From positions 1 through 64,000 of the forward strand of contig NZ_JDFG01000028.1 in the NCBI RefSeq assembly GCF_000565075.1: DNA of 64,000 bases, read 5' to 3'. The first letter of the stretch is position 1, and the number at the start of each line of letters is the position of its first letter. The position numbers and the translations under genes were made by a program. Below are positions 33,116-42,103 of this stretch, piece after piece. The DNA is from Atopobium sp. BS2. GTDB lineage: Bacteria; Actinomycetota; Coriobacteriia; Coriobacteriales; Atopobiaceae. Under the pieces are notes generated by a model. That model saw only the letters and a program-made list of their open reading frames with translations. It did not search any database and was not told the origin of the DNA.

Positions 33116-34036
33116 ATGGGCAAAGTAATTGTATTTGGAAGCTTGAACATGGATATCTCCATCGAGGCCGATAAGATGCCTCAGCAGGGCGAGACTATTG
33201 GCGGCAAAAATCTTGTCACCAGCCCAGGCGGAAAGGGCGCTAATCAGGCAGTTGCTGCGGCTCGAATGGGCGCGGACGTTCACATGATTGGCGCGGTTGG
33301 CGCTGACTCGTTCGGACAAGACCTCAAGCAGTCGCTTATTGGCTACGGGGTCAATGCAGAGCAGGTAGATGAGCTGTCTGGAGTCTCCACGGGTGTTGCT
33401 GTGATCGTGCGCGTGGGCGGCGATAACCGTATCATTTTGGACCACGGCGCTAATTACGTTCGCACAACCGACGACGTGAAAGCGGTGCTCGATCGCATTG
33501 CAGAGCCAGGAGATGTGTTCTTGACGCAGTTTGAGTGCGAGTTGTCGACTACGTTTGAGCTTATCAGATACGCACATGAGCTGGGACTCTATACGATGGT
33601 GAACCCATCGCCATCGGCCACCATGACCACCGGTCTTCTCGCCAGCGTGGACGTGCTTTGCCTGAACGAGATTGAGTTTGCAGATTTGTTTGGCGAGGGC
33701 AAGATTAGCCCGCTGGCAGATCCCGAGGCTGCGGTGCAGAAGGTGCTTGCAAGTGGCGTGGCTACTGCGGTGTTGACGCTGGGGTTCAAGGGCTCCATTG
33801 CTGCTGACTCGCACGGCGTGTACCAGCAGGAATGCTACCACGTGGACACCGTGGACACTACCTGTGCGGGCGACACGTTTATGGGTACGCTTGCTGCGTT
33901 CCAGGCATCGGGGCAGCTAGAGGGGCACGACATCAAGCGGGCGCTTGACGTGGCCGCGAAGGCCGCAGCGCTCGCTACCACTAAGGTTGGCGCTCAGCAA
34001 TCAATTCCAACGTATCGGCAGGTAGTTGAGTTTTAG
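33116..34036 (+). CDS. rbsK: Ribokinase
   Basis: 306 residues of the PfkB family. N-terminal VIVFGSLNMDISIEADKMPQQGETI and GGKGANQAVAAARMG form the ribose-binding motif; DTTCAGDTFMGTLAAF near residue 245 is the second PfkB signature with the catalytic Asp. It phosphorylates ribose to ribose-5-phosphate. The nucleoside hydrolase downstream would supply ribose, so the two act in nucleoside salvage. AAGGAG precedes ATG 33116. Confidence 0.92.
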   Translation: MGKVIVFGSLNMDISIEADKMPQQGETIGGKNLVTSPGGKGANQAVAAARMGADVHMIGAVGADSFGQDLKQSLIGYGVNAEQVDELSGVSTGVAVIVRVGGDNRIILDHGANYVRTTDDVKAVLDRIAEPGDVFLTQFECELSTTFELIRYAHELGLYTMVNPSPSATMTTGLLASVDVLCLNEIEFADLFGEGKISPLADPEAAVQKVLASGVATAVLTLGFKGSIAADSHGVYQQECYHVDTVDTTCAGDTFMGTLAAFQASGQLEGHDIKRALDVAAKAAALATTKVGAQQSIPTYRQVVEF

Positions 34037-34075
34037 GTTAAAATTGCAGTGATCGTTGCTCCATAATTTGCAGCT

Positions 34076-34154
34076 TACACGCAGTTCAAATGGCTCCAAC
34101 TAAGTCCAAACGCAGTCTACACGCAGTTCAAACGTAACGTACACGCAGTTCAAA
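34076..34154 (+). repeat. Three direct repeats TACACGCAGTTCAAA
   Basis: Copies start at 34076, 34118 and 34140 (spacings 42 and 22 bp, close to multiples of 21) in the gap between rbsK and the nucleoside hydrolase gene. The last one ends just before the ribosome site. Possible binding sites of an unidentified regulator. Confidence 0.65.
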
Positions 34155-34170
34155 CGCACAAAGGAGACTT

Positions 34171-35157
34171 ATGACAACGCTTTCAACTAAGACGCGCGTC
34201 ATCATTGACACGGATCCCGGCATTGACGATGCCATTGCGCTGGGATTTGCCCTGGCCGCAAAGGCGCTGGATATCAAGCTTATTACTACCGTTAGCGGAA
34301 ATGTTGGCATCGAGAACGTCACCAATAACGCTCTCAAGCTGCTCAAATTCTGGAATCAGCATGTGCCTGTTGCGCGTGGTGCTGCCGAGCCTCTGCTCAG
34401 AAAACCGATGGACGCAAGCGACGTCCACGGCGCTTCGGGCATGAGGGGCTACGAATTTGACGGCATTCAGCCAGACTGTCTGCTCGAAGAAACTGCACTT
34501 GAAGCGCAGCGTCGCGTCATTATGGAGGGTGCTTCGGCTGGCGAGAAAACCACGTTGGTGACGCTTGGTCCGCTGACAAACATCGCACTGCTGCTGAAAG
34601 CATATCCACAGGTCAAAGAGCATATCGAGCGCATTGTTATGATGGGCGGCGCTCTGACCCGTGGAAACCTTGGCGTCATGTCCGAGTTTAACGTGGGTGT
34701 TGACCCTGAGGCAGCAAAAATTGTCTTCGCATCCGGCGTTCACGTGGCCATGGTTGGCCTTGAGGTGGGCGACGCCGCTCGCGTCATGCCTGAGGACATC
34801 GAGAGCATCCAGAACTCCGGCAAGAGCGGAGACATGCTGGTCAAGCTGCTTCTCAACTACCGCGTTCACTACCAGGAGGAGGGATTCAGCATGTACGACC
34901 CAACGGCCGTGGCCTACCTGCTGGCACCTCAGATGTTTGAGACCAAAGACGTGTTTGTGGACGTCGAATGCGCTGGAGGCTTAACCGCTGGCTGCACCGT
35001 CGTTGACCTGGCCGGATATCTTGGCGAGAAACCCAATGCAACCGTATGCGTGGGCGTCGACCAAAAGGCATTCCGCACTTGGTTTGTCCACCAGATCCAA
35101 AAGTGCAACGTCCTCGACGGCTCCGCCCTCGCGGTCGAAGGCGTGCTACTGGACTAG
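34171..35157 (+). CDS. Inosine-uridine preferring nucleoside hydrolase family enzyme
   Basis: 328 residues. IIDTDPGIDDAIAL at the N terminus is the calcium-binding DXDXXXDD signature; VTLGPLTNIALLLK and MGGALTRGN are the other family motifs, and EFNVGVDPEAAKIVF completes the site. It splits nucleosides to base plus ribose. AAAGGAGA lies before the ATG. Pairing with ribokinase gives a complete nucleoside-ribose catabolic unit. Purine versus pyrimidine preference cannot be told. Confidence 0.9.
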   Translation: MTTLSTKTRVIIDTDPGIDDAIALGFALAAKALDIKLITTVSGNVGIENVTNNALKLLKFWNQHVPVARGAAEPLLRKPMDASDVHGASGMRGYEFDGIQPDCLLEETALEAQRRVIMEGASAGEKTTLVTLGPLTNIALLLKAYPQVKEHIERIVMMGGALTRGNLGVMSEFNVGVDPEAAKIVFASGVHVAMVGLEVGDAARVMPEDIESIQNSGKSGDMLVKLLLNYRVHYQEEGFSMYDPTAVAYLLAPQMFETKDVFVDVECAGGLTAGCTVVDLAGYLGEKPNATVCVGVDQKAFRTWFVHQIQKCNVLDGSALAVEGVLLD

Positions 35158-35231
35158 GGTATTGCAAGGGCAGTGTGCTGTTGGACTAGATGCTGCTGAA
35201 CTAAGATCGTCGCTCCAAAACCTACAAGAAA

Positions 35232-35263
35232 AAAGCCTCTTCTCGCCATTGAGAAGAGGCTTT
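35232..35263. terminator. Bidirectional terminator
   Basis: A 13-bp stem, AAAGCCTCTTCTC and complement, with A-run before and TTTG after, lies between the convergent nucleoside hydrolase and AEC permease genes. Confidence 0.85.
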
Positions 35264-35296
35264 GTTGTGCGTAAAAGTGCTGGTTGGTAACGTTAA

Positions 35297-36271
35297 TTAG
35301 CCAATGATGGTCATTACGATAGGAATGACAATCGCAAAGAGCACCGTTGAAGTCGCAACAACGTTAGTTGCAAATTTGACGTCAGCTTTACCCTCGTTTG
35401 CCAGAATTGGCAGAACGGTTAGCGCTGGAACTGCGGCCTGGATGATAAACGTTCTAGTTTCAAGTACGTTCTGTGTACCAAACACGCCGGTAAATGCCAT
35501 GATTACGCCGACCATAATAAGCGGGGCAATAACAAATTTACCAATAAGCGCAATTGCCGTGTCACGGTCAATTCGAATGCTCGAGAGTCCCGTCTCCTGC
35601 AAAATAATGCCAATGTAAATCAGTGAAAGTGGCGTTACTAGGTTGCCTAAATACGTAAGACCAGTGTTTACAACTGCTGGAACAGGGATGTTGAACACGA
35701 GAAAAACGAGGGCTACTAAGAAACCAAGCAATGGTGGTGGTAACAACTTGCTGATATTGAATTTGTGCTCAGCGGCGTTGGTTTTCTCGCCATCATTTTC
35801 TGTTGGCATTGGATCACCGTAAATGAAGAAGATTCCAATTGCCCAGGTAGAAATAGTGTTCATGATGTAGTACACCAAGAAGTACGGTACGGCATGCTCG
35901 CCAAAGAGCGCAAGATTAAGCGGCATACCAATGAAGATGGTGTTGGCATTTGCAAAGGTATTGAGCATCAAGCCTCGGCGACCTGGTTGGACGCGGAAAA
36001 CGTTGATAACCAAAAATCCTACGACATAAGACAAAGCAAAGCTAATCGCTGCAATAAGCACCGAGGGACCAAGCTGGAGCAGCTGATTGAGAGACAAGTT
36101 TTTTAGGACCGCTACAAAAATTGATGCAGGAAGTGCCACATTCATGATGAGCTTTGACGCCTGACCAGCAAATGTTTCATTGAGCCAGTTGATCTTCCTA
36201 AGAATATAGCCAAGCACAATAATCAAAATGATAGGCAGCACATTCTGTAATGATGTCAAAAAGACAGACAT
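35297..36271 (-). CDS. mleP: AEC-family permease, probable malate transporter
   Basis: 324 residues with about ten membrane helices, beginning ILIIVLGYILRKINWLNE and ending in ATSTVLFAIVIPIVMTIIG, the standard auxin-efflux-carrier fold. It starts 1 nt after the malolactic enzyme stop, as mleP follows mleS in lactic acid bacteria. It should import L-malate, probably in exchange with lactate. The symbol follows context; AEC members with other substrates cannot be ruled out. Confidence 0.8.
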   Translation of the reverse strand: MSVFLTSLQNVLPIILIIVLGYILRKINWLNETFAGQASKLIMNVALPASIFVAVLKNLSLNQLLQLGPSVLIAAISFALSYVVGFLVINVFRVQPGRRGLMLNTFANANTIFIGMPLNLALFGEHAVPYFLVYYIMNTISTWAIGIFFIYGDPMPTENDGEKTNAAEHKFNISKLLPPPLLGFLVALVFLVFNIPVPAVVNTGLTYLGNLVTPLSLIYIGIILQETGLSSIRIDRDTAIALIGKFVIAPLIMVGVIMAFTGVFGTQNVLETRTFIIQAAVPALTVLPILANEGKADVKFATNVVATSTVLFAIVIPIVMTIIG

Positions 36272-36272
36272 A

Positions 36273-37913
36273 CTATGCCTCTAACTCCTTGTAGACAGGG
36301 AACCACTTAAGGGCGTCAACTGCCTCTTTTGCATCGGCAATTGGCTCGCGGTTCAGACCCTGCCTAATTGCCTCCTCTGCAACGCCAACAGCAATACGCT
36401 CGGAGAACTCAGTAATCTTGGAGACTGGAGGAAGAATTGCCGCACCAGGCTTTGTGGTGTCGACGATTCCGCCAAGCGAGTGAGCTGCGAGGGAAATCAT
36501 CTGGTCTGTGAGCAGGCGAGCCTTTGATGCAAGTGCACCAAGTCCAAGGCCTGGGTAAATCAGAGCGTTGTTAGCCTGACCGATTTGGTAGGTTACGCCG
36601 TTCAGCTCTACGTCATCGGATGGAACGCCGCAGGCCACAAGTGCGCGACCATCAGTCCAGGTAAGCAGGTCCTGGGCGGTTGCCTCCGCAAGCTTAGTTG
36701 GGTTGGACAGAGGGAAGACCATGGGGCGCTCGCAATGAGCTGCCATTTCGCGAATAATCTCTTCAGTGAACGCTCCATAAACGGTAGAGGTTCCAACCAT
36801 GATTGTTGGGTGAACCGTCTTTACAACGGCCGCTAGGTTGGTGAGGTCGTCAGCGTTTGCGAACTCAGAGCGCTTGCGAGCAAATGGCTTCTGCTGTGGA
36901 GTGAGGTTGTCCATATCGTCGAAGAGTAGGCCCTGACGATCTACCAGGTAGAAGCGCTTTCGAGCCTCTTCACGGTCCATTCCCTGGTCCACAAATTCCT
37001 GAAGTACACGCTCAGCGATGCCACAACCAGCAGTTCCTGCGCCAAAGCAGAGATATACCTGGTCGACGAGTTTCTCGCCAGAAATATTGAGGCCGCCGAG
37101 GATGCCTGCAAGGGTAACAATACCAGTGCCCTCGACGTCGTCGTTGAAGACAGGGTAGGTGTTCTTGTAGCGGTCCAGGATTGCTGCAGCGTGCGAGCGG
37201 CCGAAGTCCTCGAAGTGCAGGTAGAGATTAGGGAAGAGCTTCTCGACGGTGGTTACAAAGTTGTCAATGAATGCGTTATAGCGGTCTTCATCAACGCGCT
37301 TGTGACGTTCGCCCAGGTATAGCGGGTCATCGAGAAGTTCCTGGCGGTTGGTGCCAGCGTCAATGACAACAGGCATGATGCGATTAGGGTCAACACCAGC
37401 TGCGGCAGTGTAAACCATGAGCTTGCCAACGGAAATTTCGACACCGTTAGTGCCCCAGTCGCCAATACCCAGGATTGCTTCTGCGTCGGTGACGACAATC
37501 AGGTCGATGTCTCTACCTGCGGCTGCGTTCTTCAGCGAGGTTTCAAGGTCCTCAGGACGATCAACTGACAGGAAGCATGCATACTGTGGATCGACATAGC
37601 GCTGAGAATACTGCTCAATATCTGGTGCGATGGTTGGATCGTAGACGATAGGCATGAACTCTTCAACGTGCTTGGAGAACAGGTTATAGAACAGCGTGCG
37701 GTTCTCAGAGAAAAGCCTCATGAGATAGTGACGCTTTGTCTCGAGGTCAGGATATTGCTGGAAAAGCACGTATGCCTGCTCAGCTTGCTCCTCGATGGTC
37801 TGAATGTTTGGAGGTAGAAGTCCTACTAAGCCATACTTCTGACGCTCCTCCTGCGTAAAAGCGGTTCCCTTGTTCAAAAATGGATCATTCAGTAGTTCAA
37901 AACCCGTCTTCAT
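36273..37913 (-). CDS. mleS: Malolactic enzyme
   Basis: 546 residues, malic-enzyme superfamily. The start [18 protein letters not shown], the segment [22 protein letters not shown] and [13 protein letters not shown] (NAD Rossmann loop) match lactic-acid-bacterial MleS better, as far as I remember, than SfcA/MaeA malic enzymes. It would convert L-malate to L-lactate and CO2 with bound NAD and Mn2+, conserving energy and raising pH. AGGAGG precedes the ATG. It is the first gene of a two-gene operon with an AEC permease and has a large palindrome ~45 nt upstream. An oxidative malic enzyme is the main alternative. Confidence 0.82.
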   Translation of the reverse strand: MKTGFELLNDPFLNKGTAFTQEERQKYGLVGLLPPNIQTIEEQAEQAYVLFQQYPDLETKRHYLMRLFSENRTLFYNLFSKHVEEFMPIVYDPTIAPDIEQYSQRYVDPQYACFLSVDRPEDLETSLKNAAAGRDIDLIVVTDAEAILGIGDWGTNGVEISVGKLMVYTAAAGVDPNRIMPVVIDAGTNRQELLDDPLYLGERHKRVDEDRYNAFIDNFVTTVEKLFPNLYLHFEDFGRSHAAAILDRYKNTYPVFNDDVEGTGIVTLAGILGGLNISGEKLVDQVYLCFGAGTAGCGIAERVLQEFVDQGMDREEARKRFYLVDRQGLLFDDMDNLTPQQKPFARKRSEFANADDLTNLAAVVKTVHPTIMVGTSTVYGAFTEEIIREMAAHCERPMVFPLSNPTKLAEATAQDLLTWTDGRALVACGVPSDDVELNGVTYQIGQANNALIYPGLGLGALASKARLLTDQMISLAAHSLGGIVDTTKPGAAILPPVSKITEFSERIAVGVAEEAIRQGLNREPIADAKEAVDALKWFPVYKELEA

Positions 37914-37956
37914 GATGCCTCCTTAGTGCATCAGCTGTAATAATTGCCGTATTTGG

Positions 37957-37984
37957 CGCAGATAGAATATGTTTTCTATCTGCG
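37957..37984. promoter_or_regulatory. 11-bp-arm palindrome upstream of mleS
   Basis: CGCAGATAGAA and TTCTATCTGCG are perfect inverted copies 6 nt apart. The location just upstream of mleS suits an operator of a malate-responsive regulator. No mleR-type regulator gene is adjacent. Confidence 0.6.
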
Positions 37985-38228
37985 ATAACAATACCCATAT
38001 TCTGTTACGTATTTACGAGAATTAGAAGAAATCTCCTTCTTTTTTTGAAAAGATTTTCTTACTAAACATATATGTTCACCTGTGCATATATAAATTTGGT
38101 TAAACTGACAAGGTGATGTTTTCAAATCCCAAGGTGATGTTTTCTAATCCTTTTGAAAGAATCGTTTTAACGGAGAAATGTAAGACAGAATTAATGCCAA
38201 CTGCGGTTTTGCTGAGCGCTTGTCATGC
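37985..38228. other. A+T-rich intergenic stretch without a recognised gene
   Basis: No ORF of note. A partial duplication reading AAGGTGATGTTTTC occurs twice near 38110 and 38131. Confidence 0.4.
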
Positions 38229-38416
38229 AAGTGGTAAAAAATGCGTTTAGTTGGAATATGCAGTAGCGATTAGTTTTTATGCAAGCCATTTAACTGCGGT
38301 TTTGTTACGGATAAAAATAGCAAAATATGGACACTTTTTGTCACCTGCGCAAACGCAAGTTAGGAATTTCCGTGATCGTGATTTGACTTCCAACTAAACG
38401 GATTTTTTACCCAAAA
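38229..38416 (+). mobile_element. 188-bp MITE-like element, copy 2
   Basis: The same element as at 27544-27731, in opposite orientation and of equal length. The left end has GTAAAAAATGCGTTTAGTTG, the right end the near-complement ending TTTTTTACCCAAAA. The interior is diverged but alignable, so the copies are old. It lies in the mleS/SpeE-like intergenic region. Confidence 0.7.
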
Positions 38417-38545
38417 GAGGGGTCTAATTTTGGTGAGTCAAATTGTTGATACAAAACTCCGTATAAACAAGGTGGAATATGCAATTTTCTCGGGTGATTG
38501 GATGTTGCTCGGTAAATTGGATAGCGGCCAGCCCTCAAAGTGACG

Positions 38546-39376
38546 TTATTTCACTACAACAGCTCCTTCGGGAAGTGCGATATCCGCGTCGGTTGCAATT
38601 AAAAGGTTGTTACCTGGTGTTTTAGGAGTATCAGGCCACTCGGGCACGTAAGCGATATGCGTAAACTCCTGCGCAAAGACGTTTGCCACCTGGGGAAGTA
38701 TCGTAGACCCGTGGCCTTCGAGCGGACAGCGAACATCGGCCAGATACACACCGCCATCTGCAAGTTTTTCTTTAACCACTTGCGCGCCAGCCGCTGTTCC
38801 CAGAGGCCCAAGTGATTTTCGACCAGCAAACACTTCGTTTACCAGCACGTCAATGCTGCCATCTTCTGCGTCCTGCAACACCTTCCACGCATCATCTTCG
38901 ATGACTCGTAGCTCGCTTGAAGCTGCACCCAGCGCTTCGTCCAGAAAGAAATGCTCGCGCGCAAGCGAGACAATTTTCGGATCAATCTCAATCGCGTCAA
39001 TTACGCCGCCGCTCATGTGCGTAGCCAGGTGTTTTGGCAGCGAGAAACCTCCGCCGCCCATGACTACAACGTGACCCCGAGCAGATACCTGCTGGATGAC
39101 CTTCGCCATCATGCGGTGATAGTGGACGCAGAGCTCGAAGCGCAGTTCAGGCGCAATGTAGCTCACGGACTGGAAGGTGCCATTAACGTTGAGCAGCCTA
39201 ATGGGCGTACCGTCGGCGTCCTCGGAGTCAAAAATCATCGTGAGGCCAAATTTTGTACGCGTCACAAAAACGCCTCGAGCACGCAGAATTAACAGAAATA
39301 GCTGGTAAATGCCAATAATGGCAAGCCCCGCTACGGTCGACCAGATAAAAAATGTCCAAAAATCATGTAAGACCAT
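38546..39376 (-). CDS. Membrane-anchored spermidine-synthase-like methyltransferase-fold protein
   Basis: 276 residues. An N-terminal membrane segment (FFIWSTVAGLAIIGIYQLFLLIL) is followed by a Rossmann domain with HVVVMGGGGFSLPKHLA (nucleotide loop), DAIEIDPKIVSLAREHF (acidic residue after strand 2) and EDDAWKVL, the spermidine-synthase (SpeE) layout. The polyamine-synthase catalytic Asp motif is not clear, so it may be one of the SpeE-like proteins of unknown substrate. It is divergent from tatA. Confidence is high for the fold, low for reaction. Confidence 0.75.
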   Translation of the reverse strand: MVLHDFWTFFIWSTVAGLAIIGIYQLFLLILRARGVFVTRTKFGLTMIFDSEDADGTPIRLLNVNGTFQSVSYIAPELRFELCVHYHRMMAKVIQQVSARGHVVVMGGGGFSLPKHLATHMSGGVIDAIEIDPKIVSLAREHFFLDEALGAASSELRVIEDDAWKVLQDAEDGSIDVLVNEVFAGRKSLGPLGTAAGAQVVKEKLADGGVYLADVRCPLEGHGSTILPQVANVFAQEFTHIAYVPEWPDTPKTPGNNLLIATDADIALPEGAVVVK

Positions 39377-39472
39377 GTTAATTCCTTGTTAGTAAGGTTT
39401 CCCTCGGTTATACTAGCCGATACGGCGTTTTTTCTGAACGCTTTTACAGGAAAAGATTTTCTGGGGGTTTAT

Positions 39473-39682
39473 ATGATTTTAGGACTTGGTATTCCTGAGC
39501 TTCTGATTATTGTTGTTATCGTCATGGTTCTCTTTGGACCTAAGAACCTTCCAAAGCTCGGCAAGGCTGTCGGCGAGACCGTTAAGAGCGTTCGCGAGGG
39601 CATGGAGTCTGAGACCAAGGAAGAAGCCAAGGAGCCAGAGGCTGAGGTCGTTGAGGACGAAGAGTCCAAAAAGGCTGAGTAA
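39473..39682 (+). CDS. tatA: Sec-independent (Tat) translocase subunit TatA/E
   Basis: 69 residues: one N-terminal membrane helix (PELLIIVVIVMVLFG), the hinge FGPKNLPKLGKAVGETVKS and an acidic tail. TatA oligomers form the pore for folded proteins; the RR-signal of the AmiE-like lipoprotein in this window is a likely client. ATG 39473 follows GGGGG at good spacing; an upstream in-frame ATG would put extra residues before the helix and is rejected. Confidence 0.9.
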   Translation: MILGLGIPELLIIVVIVMVLFGPKNLPKLGKAVGETVKSVREGMESETKEEAKEPEAEVVEDEESKKAE

Positions 39683-39731
39683 CCCCATCTCACACGTATA
39701 GACCGACTGACCCATCAACAGAAAGAACACG

Positions 39732-40211
39732 ATGGACACTACTAAAGAGATTGTACTTACCCCAGAAGGCCGTCAGAAGCTTGTCGATGAGCTGGCTTAT
39801 CGTGAGGGCGAGAAACACGACGAGATTGTTGAGCGCATCAAAGAGGCACGTGGTTTTGGTGACCTTTCTGAGAACTCCGAGTATGACGCTGCAAAAGAAG
39901 AGCAGTCTCACAACGAGTCCCGCATCAACGAGATTCGCCAGATTCTCTCTGTCGCAAAGGTTGTCGAGGGCGGCAGCAAGCGCAACGTCACCGTTGCAAT
40001 CGGCACAACCGTCGAGCTTGCTGATGCAAAAGGCAAGACAACTAAATATGTAATTGTTGGTACTACTGAGACTAACTCCCTTGAGCACAAGATCTCTAAC
40101 GAGTCCCCAGCTGGCGAGGCTCTTATTGGTCACAAGAAGGGCGACGAGGTTGAGTTCACCACGCCAAACGGCAAGGTGAAGAAGTACACCATTACCTCTA
40201 TTACTCGCTAG
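39732..40211 (+). CDS. greA: Transcription elongation factor GreA
   Basis: 159 residues: N-terminal coiled coil with the acidic tip (RGFGDLSENSEYDAAKEEQ, catalytic DLSENSEY) and C-terminal FKBP-like domain ending in GKVKKYTITSI. It rescues backtracked RNA polymerase by transcript cleavage. It lies 49 nt after tatA and before the lysS terminator. Confidence 0.95.
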   Translation: MDTTKEIVLTPEGRQKLVDELAYREGEKHDEIVERIKEARGFGDLSENSEYDAAKEEQSHNESRINEIRQILSVAKVVEGGSKRNVTVAIGTTVELADAKGKTTKYVIVGTTETNSLEHKISNESPAGEALIGHKKGDEVEFTTPNGKVKKYTITSITR

Positions 40212-40233
40212 ACTGGCACAAAAGATATTTGGT

Positions 40234-40265
40234 CGCCCCGTGTCCGTCTGGCGCGGGGCGTTTTT
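40234..40265 (+). terminator. Terminator between greA and lysS
   Basis: CGCCCCG pairs with CGGGGCG, followed by TTTTT. Confidence 0.85.
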
Positions 40266-40278
40266 ACGTGGAGGATAC

Positions 40279-41883
40279 ATGTCCGAAGTAGAGAACAACA
40301 TCGCTGGTAGCTCGGTCGCCGCAGAGAACGCTGCCGCAACCAGCGCAGAGAACGCTGCTGCAACCGGCGCCGACGCAACCGAAGCCACCCCAGAGGCTTC
40401 CATCAACGACGAGCGCGCCCAGCGCAAAGCTCGTCGCCAGGCACTGCTTGACGCCGGCGTTGACCCATACCCAATCAAGTCAACTGTCACCGCTCACGTC
40501 GCTGAGCTGGAGGAACGCTACGCTGACCTCGAGGATGGCCAGACTGGCGAGGAAGTCTATTCCGTGGCCGGCCGCGTCCGTGCCATCCGCAACCAGGGCA
40601 AGATCGCGTTTGTCGTGGTAGAGGACTACACCGGCCAGATTCAGCTTTTCTGCCGCATCAACAACCTTGACGAGAAGAACTGGGAGCTCCTGGGTCTTCT
40701 CGACCTTGGCGACATCATCGGCGCAACCGGCGCTATCATGCGTACGCGCCGCGGCCAGCTTTCCCTGGCAGTGACCTCGCTGGAGGTCCTCTCCAAGTCG
40801 CTGCGTCCTCTGCCAGAGAAGTTCCACGGCCTCACCGACCGCGAGGTCCGTTATCGCCAGCGCTACGTTGACCTCATCATGAACCCGGAGGTCCGCGACG
40901 TATTCCGCAAGCGTTCCCAGATCATCTCCATTATCCGCCAGTTCATGGAGGCAGACGGCTACATGGAGGTTGAGACCCCTGTTCTCCAGGAGATTCTTGG
41001 CGGCGCAAATGCAAAGCCATTCATTACGCACTACAACGCTCTGAACACCGAGAATTACCTGCGCATTGCAACCGAGCTCCCGCTGAAACGCCTGCTTGTC
41101 GGCGGACTTGAGCGCGTCTACGAGCTTGGTCGCCAGTTCAGAAATGAGGGTACCGACCTCACGCACAACCCAGAGTTCACTTCCATGGAGGCATACGCCG
41201 CCTACTCTGACCTGGCCGGCATGCGCGAGCTGTCCCAGAACCTCTTCCAGGAGATTGCCCGCAAGGCTTGCGGCTGCGAGGAGGGCCACGAGGTTATCAC
41301 GTACCAGGGCACCGAGGTTGACCTCTCCGGCAACTGGCGCGTTGCGTCCCTCGCAGAGATTGCGTCCGAGGTCACCGGCGAGGAGCTCTCCATTGACACC
41401 CCTGTCGAGAAACTCCGTGCAGTCCTGGATCGCTACGAGATTGAGTGGAACCCAGAGTGGCAGGCCGGCAAGCTTCTGTTTGAGATCTACGACGAGCTTG
41501 GCGAGAAGAGCATCGTAAACCCAACCTTTGTCTGCGATTATCCTGCAGAGGTTTCTCCGCTCACCAAGCGCAAGGCAGATGATCCTCGTCTGACCGACCG
41601 CTTTGAGCTCATTATCTGCGGCGCCGAGTACGCAAACGCATACTCCGAGCTCAACGATCCTGTTGACCAGGAGGAGCGCTTTGCCGCCCAGATGGAGGCC
41701 AAGCGCCAGGGTGACGAAGAGGCTATGGAGTACGATTACGACTTCATCCGCGCACTTGAGTACGGTATGCCACCAGCGGGCGGCATAGGCTACGGCATCG
41801 ACCGCATGATGATGCTCTTCTGCGATCAGCCTTCTATCCGCGACGTTCTTCTCTTCCCACAGCTCAAGCCCGAGAAGCGCTAA
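40279..41883 (+). CDS. lysS: Lysyl-tRNA synthetase, class II
   Basis: 534 residues. The OB-fold anticodon domain (VAGRVRAIRNQGKIAFVVVED) is followed by the class II core: motif 2 FRNEGTDLTHNPEFTSMEAY and motif 3 PPAGGIGYGIDRMMML. The N terminus has an Ala/Glu-rich extension with a duplicated AENAAAT, not needed for catalysis. GTGGAGG sets ATG 40279; a GTG at 40240 lies within the terminator stem. Confidence 0.95.
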   Translation: MSEVENNIAGSSVAAENAAATSAENAAATGADATEATPEASINDERAQRKARRQALLDAGVDPYPIKSTVTAHVAELEERYADLEDGQTGEEVYSVAGRVRAIRNQGKIAFVVVEDYTGQIQLFCRINNLDEKNWELLGLLDLGDIIGATGAIMRTRRGQLSLAVTSLEVLSKSLRPLPEKFHGLTDREVRYRQRYVDLIMNPEVRDVFRKRSQIISIIRQFMEADGYMEVETPVLQEILGGANAKPFITHYNALNTENYLRIATELPLKRLLVGGLERVYELGRQFRNEGTDLTHNPEFTSMEAYAAYSDLAGMRELSQNLFQEIARKACGCEEGHEVITYQGTEVDLSGNWRVASLAEIASEVTGEELSIDTPVEKLRAVLDRYEIEWNPEWQAGKLLFEIYDELGEKSIVNPTFVCDYPAEVSPLTKRKADDPRLTDRFELIICGAEYANAYSELNDPVDQEERFAAQMEAKRQGDEEAMEYDYDFIRALEYGMPPAGGIGYGIDRMMMLFCDQPSIRDVLLFPQLKPEKR

Positions 41884-42000
41884 GAGCTTGAGCGCACTGC
41901 GAATTCAACGCCCGCGACATATCCACAATGAGACTTAAAAGCTTGTGACACGCCTGTCTTAAAATCCTTTGCATTCACACGATAGTCACATCAATTAAAG

Positions 42001-42030
42001 CCGGTACCTGCACTTTTACGGGTACCGGTT
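42001..42030 (+). terminator. Hairpin between lysS and clpC
   Basis: CCGGTACC and GGTACCGG pair across a 12-nt loop with TTTCTT after. It probably ends lysS transcription and precedes the clpC promoter. Confidence 0.6.
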
Positions 42031-42103
42031 TCTTGTGATTGTGGACGTTACCTTTTGGGTACATACCTATCCAAATCAAGATAGTTTTGAGAGGTTTCAG
42101 CAC

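Noticed and set aside
42035-42103. CtsR operator or extended ClpC start
   Set aside because: No tandem GGTCAAA heptads are visible, and the family-typical start is [12 protein letters not shown] at 42104.
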